Notes under the pieces: generated by a model
What the model was told of the DNA's origin: nothing
The model's database searches: none
What the model saw: only the letters and a program-made list of their open reading frames with translations
Made by a program: the position numbers and the translations under genes
NCBI GenBank assembly: GCA_951217055.1
Contig: OX578285.1
Coordinates: 64,041,406 to 64,105,405, forward strand
Reading direction: 5' to 3'
Length of the DNA: 64,000 bases
Origin: Gerris lacustris
Lineage: Eukaryota > Arthropoda > Insecta > Hemiptera > Gerridae
In this document: positions 1-6,953 of the stretch, piece after piece
Position numbering within the stretch: position 1 is the stretch's first letter
Layout: every line of letters starts with the position of its first letter

Positions 1-588
1 ATGATCCGGCATTACGGTCCCGAACGACTCACACTTGCCTACACAGATACGGACAGTTTTATTTACACTATAAAGACGGCTGACGAAGACTGGAGAGTCG
101 AAGCTTTCCGAGCTCTCGGTCATGAGTTTGATTTTAGCAACCTCTCCTCAAACCATCCGTGCCATTCGTCAGCCAACAAACAAGTCTTGGGGAAATTTAA
201 AGATGAGACCGCGGGCAAAAAAATAAAGACGTTTGTCGGATTGAGAGCCAAAATGTACGCCATCGAAATTGATGGCACGGAGTATATTAAAAAGGCCAAA
301 GGAGTTAAAAAGAGCGCGGTGAAAAATAAGCTAGACTTTGAAGATTTTAAACGAGCGCTCTTTGAATCAAAAACAATATCTACTAAGTTCAACCTTATAC
401 GCTCCTATCGCCTTAGGCTATACACCGTAGCCATAAATAAATTGGCTCTCTCTTCACTGGACGACAAACGTCACATTTTACCGGATAAGATCTCAACCCT
501 TGCCCATGGTCACCATCGAATAATGGAGGTCGATGAAGACAGGTCACTCGATGTCGCAGGCGGTAGCGACATTGAAAACGCAGAGTAG
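1..588 (+). CDS. Protein-primed DNA polymerase B, C-terminal part (5'-truncated by window)
   Basis: This is the C-terminal 195 residues of a family B DNA polymerase of the protein-primed type, which copies the Polinton genome from terminal-protein primers. The decisive motif is YTDTDS (residues 14-19 of this fragment), the family B motif C that holds catalytic aspartates. A conserved tail region (around residues 160-172) resembles the end of other Polinton polymerases, with a further acidic extension to the TAG at 586-588. The Met at base 1 is internal; the true start is upstream of the window. The downstream PLA2 gene begins after 231 bases and has its own core promoter. The identification is firm; clade placement is not attempted. 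Confidence 0.92.
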   Translation: MIRHYGPERLTLAYTDTDSFIYTIKTADEDWRVEAFRALGHEFDFSNLSSNHPCHSSANKQVLGKFKDETAGKKIKTFVGLRAKMYAIEIDGTEYIKKAKGVKKSAVKNKLDFEDFKRALFESKTISTKFNLIRSYRLRLYTVAINKLALSSLDDKRHILPDKISTLAHGHHRIMEVDEDRSLDVAGGSDIENAE

Positions 589-783
589 TAGGGCGCATAC
601 ATCTCGGGGACAACATCGATCGGAGAGCGGCGGCGGCGGAGAGATGTCGAAGGCACGGCGACATCGGAACACATCACATCGGCAATGGAGGTGACAAAAC
701 ACATTGGTTGGTCACCACAGGATAGGGCGAGGTGGGGCCCTATCTACATAAAAAACATATACATATTTGTTATCGCGCGCGAA

Positions 784-820
784 TATAAAAACAGAGTGCG
801 AAACACGCGATACATCAGTA
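784..820 (+). promoter_or_regulatory. Core promoter of the PLA2 gene (TATA + initiator)
   Basis: A TATAAAA box lies at 784-790 and an arthropod-type TCAGT initiator at 815-819. The first T of the box is 33 nt before the initiator A (817). The start codon begins at 820, so a transcript from this site would have a leader of only about 3 nt. Confidence 0.7.
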
Positions 821-1584
821 TGCGTTCAGCACTTAGAAAGAAAGGTCGTGGAGGAGTGATTAACAAGTTGGTTGACAGTTTACCGGTAGAATTACATTTG
901 CCAGGCTATCGGTTTTGCGGTCCGGGTACTAAACTCCAAAAAAGGTTGGGTCAGGCGGGGATCAATCCGTTGGACGACGCTTGTAAGCAACACGATATTG
1001 CTTACGCAAATCAAAAGTCTAGAACCGAAGCAGACCGACGTTTGGAGGAAGCGGCTTGGAAACGTGTAAAGGCACTGGACTCGAGTTTTGGCGAAAAGGC
1101 TGCGGCTTGGTCGGTAACAACGGCTATGAAAGTCAAAAGGAAACTCGGCGGTGGCGGTAAAAAACGAGCAAAGAAAAACTCTCCGAATCAACTTAGGAAG
1201 GCAATTTCGCTAGCCAGGCTCGCTGTTGAAAAGGCTGGGAACGGTAAAAGCGTTCATCAGAAAACTGTGGCGGCTCTGCGTGCGGCAAAACTAGGTGTTA
1301 GCACTCGTCAAGCTAGTCATCGTCCCCGAGTAATACCGGTGCCGAAACGAGGAGGTATTTTACCTTTTCTTATGGCCGCGATACCGGCTTTGGCCGCTCT
1401 CGGATCTGTAGCAGGTGGAGCGGCCAGTTTGGTCAAGACCATAAACGAAGGTCGTCAGGCTAGTCAAGCTTTGAAAGAGGCCAGGCGGCACAACAAAAAG
1501 ATGGAGGAGGTGGCGCTCGGTAAGGGACTATATTTAAGACCGTACAGAAAAGGACTCGGACTCTATGTAAGCTCAAAAAACTAA
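820..1584 (+). CDS. PLA2-domain virion core protein with pX/pVI-like tail
   Basis: A 254-residue basic protein if it starts at the ATG at 820; an in-frame ATG at 685 lies upstream of the TATA box and is probably not used. Residues about 30-70 hold a parvovirus VP1-like phospholipase A2 domain: a GPG calcium-loop motif (34-36) and an HDxxY catalytic motif (His58-Asp59, Tyr62). In parvoviruses this domain breaches endosomal membranes; here the role in entry is inferred. The middle is Lys/Arg-rich. A hydrophobic Ala/Gly-rich segment (about 178-200) and a GLYLRPY-type tail resemble adenovirus core protein X/VI-like proteins of other Polintons. The last codons form a slippery heptamer just before the TAA, linking it to the protease in the -1 frame. 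Confidence 0.82.
   Translation: MRSALRKKGRGGVINKLVDSLPVELHLPGYRFCGPGTKLQKRLGQAGINPLDDACKQHDIAYANQKSRTEADRRLEEAAWKRVKALDSSFGEKAAAWSVTTAMKVKRKLGGGGKKRAKKNSPNQLRKAISLARLAVEKAGNGKSVHQKTVAALRAAKLGVSTRQASHRPRVIPVPKRGGILPFLMAAIPALAALGSVAGGAASLVKTINEGRQASQALKEARRHNKKMEEVALGKGLYLRPYRKGLGLYVSSKN
1575..1581 (+). promoter_or_regulatory. Candidate -1 programmed ribosomal frameshift site (A AAA AAC)
   Basis: The PLA2 reading frame ends TCA AAA AAC TAA, so the heptamer A_AAA_AAC is in the exact register for tandem tRNA slippage. This is the same heptamer used at the mouse mammary tumour virus gag-pro junction. After a -1 slip, reading continues at 1581 in the frame of the protease, which is open from 1524 to 1958. 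A short stem can pair 1599-1603 with 1629-1633, but it is weak and farther from the heptamer than usual, so no convincing stimulatory structure is seen by eye. Confidence 0.65.
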
Positions 1585-1958
1585 CCGTGAGCCTTCCTGC
1601 ACGCCCTTTGACCGATTACGATATGAAACGTGCGTTAACAGACCGGCTTTGCCTTAGTAAGTTTCGCGGAGTCTTTATGCGCGATCGCTTGCCAAAAAGA
1701 AGACGTAACGTGGAATGCGGCATTATCAATTTGCAAACGTGGCGTGAACCCGGCAGTCATTGGGTGTTGTATTATGTTGACGGTTACAGAGCGGTGTATT
1801 TCGATCCGTACGGTGATTTGTCTCCACCTCAAGAACTGGTCGACTATTTGGAAGGCACAACAATATTCTACAACCAACGTCAAATACAACCATTTGACAC
1901 GTTTATCTGCGGTCATTTATGCATGATACTAGCAGTCATATTGTGCAGTGATCTCTAG
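1581..1958 (+). CDS. Adenain-like cysteine protease, probably made by -1 frameshift from the PLA2 gene
   Basis: This is an adenovirus-type cysteine endopeptidase (C5/Ulp1 fold), which in adenoviruses and Polintons cleaves capsid and core proteins during maturation. Numbered from codon 1587, the catalytic set is His58 (GSHW), Asp73 (FDPYG), Gln97 or Gln99, and Cys108 in ICGH. The frame opens at 1524 without an AUG; the first AUG (1623) would remove a conserved-looking segment (LTDYD) at the family N-terminus. No TATA/TCAGT promoter precedes it. The most economical model is -1 frameshifting at 1575-1581 giving a PLA2-protease fusion. Internal initiation at 1623 or at the GTG at 1587 are alternatives. 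Product identity is secure; the mode of expression is inferred. Confidence 0.85.
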   Translation, partial: LTVSLPARPLTDYDMKRALTDRLCLSKFRGVFMRDRLPKRRRNVECGIINLQTWREPGSHWVLYYVDGYRAVYFDPYGDLSPPQELVDYLEGTTIFYNQRQIQPFDTFICGHLCMILAVILCSDL

Positions 1959-1963
1959 CCCAC

Positions 1964-2000
1964 TATATATTACACTTGTTGACTTTGTCTAGAGTCAGTC
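1964..2000 (+). promoter_or_regulatory. Core promoter of the minor capsid gene
   Basis: A TATATATTA box at 1964-1972 is followed by a TCAGTC initiator at 1995-2000. Spacing from the first T to the initiator A (1997) is 33 nt. The ATG follows immediately at 2001, giving a predicted leader of 4 nt. Confidence 0.7.
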
Positions 2001-2942
2001 ATGTCTCTAACGTTAACATTCACCGGTGACAAATCGGTTCTCACTAGCGAGTTTTTCCCGCCGGTGCATTTGAACGATGGTAATTGGGTATGCGGTCTGT
2101 TGTCCTTTGAAGCGTACAATTCTATTCCGAACGTAGACGAGACCAACAACCGAATTTATCTCATGTATAATGACATAGTATTTACTGTACCGAAAAATCC
2201 CACTTACGAACAGATTACTGCTAATATTCAAACTAATCTTCCCGAAGGTGTTGAAATAAGATTCGCTATAAAAGGCGGACGAGTAGTAATAAAAAGCAAC
2301 AAGACATTATTCAACGATTTAAAAGATACAATTTTAACCACTTTCGGCTTTGAGCGCGGTACAATACTCGAGGCTAACATAGAGCATATAGCTCCAGTGG
2401 TCATAGGTTCGAGTATAGTGTATAGCAAGATTATAGTGGGTGACATGATAAAACTCCCCAAAGGCTCTTACGAACTTAGTGATATTGCTAAGGAGCTCTC
2501 CAAGTACGATATTGACGTGAAGGAGCAACGCAACTCGCTCACCTGTACTGTGATTAGTAAGGATAAAAACTTAAACTTTAAATCGGTCAACAGTATTGGA
2601 AGTATTCTTGGATTTGAACCGAAAATATTGGAGAAAAATGATCGTAGTGTTTCGGATACAATTGTCGACATATTCAAAGTTAACGCGTTGTCTGTAGAAT
2701 GTAATATTGTCACCGGTTCGTATATAAATGGTGAAGAGTCTCATGTCCTGCATCAGTTCTTCCCCACCGTAGCTCCGGGATACAAGATAGTCGAAGTGCC
2801 ACAGACGGTTGTCTACTTGCACACATTAACAAATACGCTCACGTCTGTTAATATCTCAATAAAGGATCAAGAGGGCCGACCGGTGGACTTTCGCGGAGAG
2901 ACGATTACCGTTCGTATTCATCTTAAGCGTAGTAATGATTGA
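2001..2942 (+). CDS. Penton-like minor capsid protein
   Basis: A 313-residue protein matching in length and composition the single-jelly-roll minor capsid (penton-type) proteins of Polintons. Recognisable features are a beta-rich N-terminus with the FFPPVHLNDGNW segment followed by a YNSIPNV motif, and a terminal strand ending VRIHLKRS. In Polinton-like virions such proteins are predicted to occupy the five-fold vertices beside the major capsid protein, which is encoded directly downstream. The start at 2001 is fixed by the promoter that abuts it. The stop at 2940-2942 overlaps the region where the TATA-like element of the next gene begins. No signal peptide or membrane segment is seen. Confidence 0.8.
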   Translation: MSLTLTFTGDKSVLTSEFFPPVHLNDGNWVCGLLSFEAYNSIPNVDETNNRIYLMYNDIVFTVPKNPTYEQITANIQTNLPEGVEIRFAIKGGRVVIKSNKTLFNDLKDTILTTFGFERGTILEANIEHIAPVVIGSSIVYSKIIVGDMIKLPKGSYELSDIAKELSKYDIDVKEQRNSLTCTVISKDKNLNFKSVNSIGSILGFEPKILEKNDRSVSDTIVDIFKVNALSVECNIVTGSYINGEESHVLHQFFPTVAPGYKIVEVPQTVVYLHTLTNTLTSVNISIKDQEGRPVDFRGETITVRIHLKRSND

Positions 2943-2943
2943 C

Positions 2944-2980
2944 TTTAAATACCGACCCGTCGATATTGTAGACTTCAGTA
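2944..2980 (+). promoter_or_regulatory. Core promoter of the major capsid gene
   Basis: A TTTAAATA TATA-like box begins at 2944, directly after the previous stop codon, with a TCAGTA initiator at 2975-2980 and 33 nt between first T and initiator A (2977). Unlike its neighbours the leader is long (79 nt), but the ATG at 3056 is the first AUG after it. Confidence 0.6.
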
Positions 2981-3055
2981 GACAACAACAAGTCACTGGG
3001 CTAACATCTGTCAATCGCGAGTATTTACAGAATCTCGGCTTTAAAATTCGCAACA

Positions 3056-4297
3056 ATGGATTCCGCCACATTGCTAGATTTGGCAAAAACGCCAAGATTC
3101 GACGATTCCATAGTAAAACTAGAGTACCACAGTCATCTACCCTATTCGTCGAGTAAATTTGACAATTCCGATGAAATAAGGATACCCTTTCAACAGCCCG
3201 ACACTTACGTATTGCCATCAAAAAGCTTCATTTGCATCGAGGGAAAGATGACACCGCCACCTGTGCTCTACACGCTTGCATCAAATGCCGGCGCTCACGC
3301 ATTTAGCGACATTCGTCTTGAGTTGAATGGCGTTGAAATTGATCAGACCAGGATGCCCGGTATCACTTCTACTTTAAAGGGTTACTCGAGTTTCAGCAAA
3401 GCCACTGCGCAAAGACTACAGTCCGCCGGATGGATGTTACCGACAACTGACAAGTCCTACAATCAAGCTTTGAACAAGACCACTGGTGAATTTAGCATGT
3501 GCATCCCTTTGGACACGGTCTTGGGCTTTGCCGAGGACTACAAGCGCGTCCTGATGAACTCACGTCTCGAGTTGATTTTACTCAGAGCCAACAAAGACGA
3601 CAACATGTTTATACCTATCGAATCTACCGAGCCCGTAGGAGATGCTACAAACAAAGTCGATATTACAAGTATCAAGTGGAAACTCCCCTATTTTACATTG
3701 AACGATCTTCAGAAACTTCGCATGCTTAACTTACTCGAGCGTAACGTACCTATATCGATGGCATTCCGTACGTGGAACCTGTTTACATATCCCATTCTTC
3801 CTCAGACCCAGAACCATACATGGACCATCAAAACTAGCACACAATTGGAGAAGCCTCGCTACGTTATTTTAGCTTTGCAGACGGGTCGGATCAACCAACA
3901 GAAAAAGGACGTTAACAAGTTTGATGCGTGTGCTTTGAAAAATGTACGTCTTTACATTGGAAGCGAGTCGTACCCCTATGACAATTTAAATTTGAACTTT
4001 ACCAAGAAAACATTAGCATGGTTGTATGAAATGTACGCCGACTTTCAACGCTCCTATTACGGCCGATCCGAGGCGCATCCCATGCTGACATACGAGGAGT
4101 TTATCAGGGACGCACCGTTTGTTGTGCTAGATTGCAGTCGACAAGTGGAGTCTGTAACCTCGGCCTCTGTGGACATCAAGGTAGAGTTTGAAACGTCTGC
4201 AAATATTCCCGAAGGCACAAGTGCATATTGCCTAATTTTACACGATCAACTCGTTACTCATTATCCTCTCACGGGCATTGTAACAAAGAATGCGTAA
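3056..4297 (+). CDS. Major capsid protein, double jelly-roll (hexon-like)
   Basis: A 413-residue protein of the Polinton/adintovirus major capsid family, the trimer-forming double-jelly-roll shell protein related to adenovirus hexon and PRD1 P3. Recognisable conserved blocks are the LPSKSFICIEGK strand (about residues 53-64), the FSDIRLELNGVEIDQTR block (about 83-99), the GITSTLKGY motif right after it, and the AGWMLP segment. The C-terminal half ends with a beta-strand-rich tail. The ATG at 3056 is the first in the predicted transcript. It sits between the minor capsid gene and a conserved Polinton gene, as expected for a virion module. The frame is intact, suggesting little decay. Confidence 0.9.
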   Translation: MDSATLLDLAKTPRFDDSIVKLEYHSHLPYSSSKFDNSDEIRIPFQQPDTYVLPSKSFICIEGKMTPPPVLYTLASNAGAHAFSDIRLELNGVEIDQTRMPGITSTLKGYSSFSKATAQRLQSAGWMLPTTDKSYNQALNKTTGEFSMCIPLDTVLGFAEDYKRVLMNSRLELILLRANKDDNMFIPIESTEPVGDATNKVDITSIKWKLPYFTLNDLQKLRMLNLLERNVPISMAFRTWNLFTYPILPQTQNHTWTIKTSTQLEKPRYVILALQTGRINQQKKDVNKFDACALKNVRLYIGSESYPYDNLNLNFTKKTLAWLYEMYADFQRSYYGRSEAHPMLTYEEFIRDAPFVVLDCSRQVESVTSASVDIKVEFETSANIPEGTSAYCLILHDQLVTHYPLTGIVTKNA

Positions 4298-4327
4298 TCG
4301 CCATTTTTGGAGAGGGGAGACAATGAA

Positions 4328-4363
4328 TATAAGGTGTTGTGTTTAGAGCCTTGATCGTCAGTC
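4328..4363 (+). promoter_or_regulatory. Core promoter of the 175-aa conserved Polinton gene
   Basis: TATAAGG at 4328-4334 and TCAGTC at 4358-4363; first T to initiator A (4360) is 32 nt. The ATG at 4370 gives a predicted leader of about 10 nt. Confidence 0.65.
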
Positions 4364-4369
4364 AACACA

Positions 4370-4897
4370 ATGAAAGCCGCCATTGTCGATATAATTTGCT
4401 TTCGAGACTTGAAGAAGTCCTGTAACACCTGCAACAATCGGGCTGCAGGCGGTTTTATCGTCAAGGAGTTGGCCATCATTGACGTAGGTACCGGTGCCAT
4501 GAGCTGGTATCTGTTCAAACCACCCCCTACAAAGGATTCTTCGACGGCTCTCACCAGGGACAATAAATGGCTTCGAGAGCACTTTCACGGTTTATCATGG
4601 GAGGATGGAGATGTAGACTATCATCATCTGATTCCCATACTACAAGTCCTCAACAACTGCTACGATCAAGTCTATGTGAAGGGACTTGAAAAATCAAAAT
4701 TTCTACATACATGCGGAGTGAGTACAAACATTACCGATCTCGACCAACTTGGATGTCCCTCACTTAAAAATCTCAACTTTTGGACATCGATGCCCCGCCT
4801 CGCATGCATCAGGCACAGCGGTGATAACTACGTCTGCGCCAGGGACCAGGCATCGAAACTGTATTTGTGGTATAAACTAAAATTTTATACAGTGTAA
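4370..4897 (+). CDS. Conserved Polinton protein of uncertain function (175 aa)
   Basis: The protein resembles a recurrent but poorly characterised insect Polinton product. Visible family-like blocks are an N-terminal VDIICF stretch followed by KELAIIDVGTG, a YLFKPPP segment, a central HFHGLSWEDGDVDY block, a VYVKGLEKSKFL block and an LGCPSL motif. The alternating strands and acidic residues would be compatible with a nuclease-like RNase H fold, but no complete catalytic set can be assigned by eye, so this is only a possibility. A CNTCNN pair of cysteines occurs near residue 18. The gene has its own TATA/initiator pair, and an AATAAA signal lies 7 nt after its stop, so it can make a separate mRNA. 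Confidence 0.7.
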   Translation: MKAAIVDIICFRDLKKSCNTCNNRAAGGFIVKELAIIDVGTGAMSWYLFKPPPTKDSSTALTRDNKWLREHFHGLSWEDGDVDYHHLIPILQVLNNCYDQVYVKGLEKSKFLHTCGVSTNITDLDQLGCPSLKNLNFWTSMPRLACIRHSGDNYVCARDQASKLYLWYKLKFYTV

Positions 4898-4903
4898 AAG
4901 AAT

Positions 4904-4909
4904 AATAAA
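4904..4909 (+). terminator. Poly(A) signal AATAAA
   Basis: AATAAA begins 7 nt after the TAA of the 175-aa gene and about 40 nt before the TATA box of the packaging ATPase gene. It would separate the upstream transcripts from the ATPase transcript. Confidence 0.55.
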
Positions 4910-4943
4910 CCTACTTTTTACACACAACTTGTCTATTGTTTTT

Positions 4944-4980
4944 TATAAATATAGTATTGGAAATCCTTTACCTCTTAGTA
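4944..4980 (+). promoter_or_regulatory. Core promoter of the packaging ATPase gene
   Basis: TATAAATA at 4944-4951 and a TTAGTA initiator variant around 4975-4980; spacing to the A at 4977 is 33 nt. The ATG at 4983 lies 6 nt downstream. The promoter overlaps the upstream open stretch, showing that in-frame codons before 4983 are not coding. Confidence 0.6.
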
Positions 4981-4982
4981 TA

Positions 4983-5723
4983 ATGCGATTCGTCAAACAG
5001 AGCACGTCGTTTGACGTGTTGAAACTAGTAGATGGTGATGACATTCACGAGGGGATAAATTGTCGACGCAGTCGTCTATTTGGACGTCACCCGATCCGAG
5101 CGCTTATTTGCGCTTCATCGGGCGGCAGTAAGACCCACTTGATGGTGTCGCTTTTATTGCATATAAACGGACTGAGGTTTGACAATGTGTACCTCTGCGC
5201 CAAAACGTTGGACCAGCCAAAGTACAGGTATTTGAGCAAAGTGCTGAGGGGTATGCCCGAAATCGGTTTCTATCCTACAAATGAGTTTGACCAGGTCGTA
5301 GAACCTGAACAGGTCGGGGAAAACTCGATCTTTATATTTGACGACGTAATGATGGAGAAACAGGAGCGGATGAAACAATACTTTACCCGAGGTAGACATG
5401 CGGGTGTCGATTCGTTTTACCTTTCGCAATCGTACGCAAACGTTCCAAAACATTGTATCCGAGATCAGTGTAACATGCTTATACTGTTTAAAATGGACGA
5501 TACAAACCTCCGACATGTTTACGACGATCATGTCAACACCGACATGTCATGGACAAAATTTCACGAGTTGTGCGTCCAATGTTGGAGTAAGAAATACGGG
5601 TTTTTAGTCGTTGACAAAGAGGCACCCATCGATAATGGTAGGTTTCGTCGCGGTTTCGACGAGTTTATAATTTTCAACAAATTGGGCGAGGCGTTCAGTC
5701 GTCAAAATGCAATCGACGAGTAA
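4983..5723 (+). CDS. Packaging ATPase, FtsK/HerA (A32-like) type
   Basis: A 246-residue P-loop ATPase of the class that pumps DNA into Polinton and nucleocytoplasmic virus capsids. The Walker B motif is clear (IFIFDDVM, Asp120-Asp121), followed by the RGRH segment and the YLSQSY sensor-like block (about 146-151) typical of this family. The P-loop is at residues 44-51 and reads ASSGGSKT: compared with GxxxxGK[ST] both motif glycines are replaced, although Lys-Thr is kept. This might be natural variation or a damaging change. The start at 4983 is chosen from the abutting promoter. The 3' end overlaps the next gene by 17 bases and contains that gene's promoter. Confidence 0.88.
   Translation: MRFVKQSTSFDVLKLVDGDDIHEGINCRRSRLFGRHPIRALICASSGGSKTHLMVSLLLHINGLRFDNVYLCAKTLDQPKYRYLSKVLRGMPEIGFYPTNEFDQVVEPEQVGENSIFIFDDVMMEKQERMKQYFTRGRHAGVDSFYLSQSYANVPKHCIRDQCNMLILFKMDDTNLRHVYDDHVNTDMSWTKFHELCVQCWSKKYGFLVVDKEAPIDNGRFRRGFDEFIIFNKLGEAFSRQNAIDE
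5664..5700 (+). promoter_or_regulatory. Core promoter of the DUF8207 gene, inside the ATPase coding region
   Basis: TTTATAAT begins at 5664 and TCAGTC lies at 5695-5700, with 33 nt from first T to the initiator A (5697). Both lie within the last 20 codons of the ATPase gene. The ATG at 5707 gives a predicted leader of about 10 nt. Confidence 0.65.
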
Positions 5724-6941
5724 GGACGTGAAAAGACGTTTGATCAAAACGCGAGATGTCATTCGCAAGAAGAATAAACTATTGCGCTCGGGAAGGGCGG
5801 CCGTCAAGAGAATCACAGAGGAGAGCGTAAAACCCCTTATGGACCCCCTGCAGAATATTGCTCAAAGTCTGGACAAAACTCTGCTCATGTCGACCACGTA
5901 CCGACCCGACGTAACAACAAACGTGTCGACCACAGCTGCTAGGGACGCAAAAGAATACTCGACTGCAGCGACGCAATGGGATGAAGAAAGTGCCGACGAT
6001 ATCGCCCCCGCACTCGCCCCCGCACTCGCCCCCGCTGACGATGATGAAGAGACATTTGCCTTCGAACCAGATTTGGCTTCTACACAAATGCAGCAATCGT
6101 CGGCTAAAATGGCAGCGGAAAGCTCACGTGGTGCGCAGTCACCGGCCTTTCGTCGAAAACTCGGTGCAATAATGGCTACGCGATCGCAAACAACGCCGCC
6201 AACGCACAAACCTTTATCATCGCCCTCCTCACCTCTACGCAAACCTTTAAACATTGCCAGTAAACGCGCTCAATCGACTCCTACAAGTAGCCCGCAGTTT
6301 AAAACCTATCTCTCGTCACCACAGGGATCAAAACAGTTGAACATGCTTTTAGGTGACATCAGTGTTTACGGACGGCCCTTTGTCAAACATTTGCTCACGG
6401 GTGAACCCATCGATAGGAAAATGGACACAGTCTATGGACCTAGAGTCACCTCAGAGGGAAACATTGTTATCGGCGATAGTGACATGAAGCTAGATTACGA
6501 CAACGTTTATATCAAGGGAAAACCTTACCCGGCCACCGACGGTCTGTTTAACTTGCTCTTCCTCTACGAACCCACCAATTACTCAGCCGAGGACTTGGCC
6601 AATTACCAGGAAATTATTTTGCAGTCAAACGCGGCACGACAGGGTTATTCCAGTTAAGAGTTTTCAATTCGTCGGGCACCAAGTATCGCAAACTTTTAAA
6701 ACAATTGGTCAATCCGGACCCGCCTGGAAAGGCTTCGAAAAATCCGCCGCCGGTCAGGGGTAAGGGTTTTTTTAAGCGTGTTACCAATCGTCCCGTGGAC
6801 TATGTTTACTGGAACAATGTCAACGAGCTCGTCGATCGTTTACGTCTCATAAACGCGTCTACTCAGGCCGGTAACAATTCGCATTACAACGAAATACAGT
6901 CCATATTGGAAGAGCTGCGCGAAGCCGACGTCATTGTGTAG
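5707..6941 (+). pseudogene. DUF8207-type Polinton protein, split by a frameshift near 6,654
   Basis: The first frame (5707-6657, 316 codons) has a Lys/Arg-rich start, an acidic Ala/Pro repeat (about residues 100-112), a Ser/Pro/Thr-rich low-complexity centre and then a folded region with LLGDISVYG, VYGPRV and DLANYQEIIL blocks recognised from insect Polinton DUF8207 proteins. It stops at 6655-6657. The remaining family C-terminus, with a YWNNVNELVDRL block and an EELREADVIV end, continues without any AUG in the -1 frame to 6941. Loss of a single base near 6,640-6,660 explains this; a sequencing error would look the same. No slippery heptamer is present, so programmed frameshifting is unlikely. 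Function is not established; position suggests a structural or DNA-associated role. Confidence 0.72.
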
Positions 6942-6953
6942 TCGGCTTGAGTC

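Noticed and set aside
685..819. N-terminal extension of the PLA2 protein from the ATG at 685
   Set aside because: The TATA box and initiator lie inside this stretch, and similarity to core proteins starts after 820.
1587..1589. GTG as the protease start codon
   Set aside because: Non-AUG initiation at GTG is rare in animals, and the perfect upstream slippery site explains access to this frame better.
6640..6660. Programmed frameshift in the DUF8207 gene
   Set aside because: No X_XXY_YYZ heptamer occurs in the overlap in the needed register; a single-base deletion is simpler.
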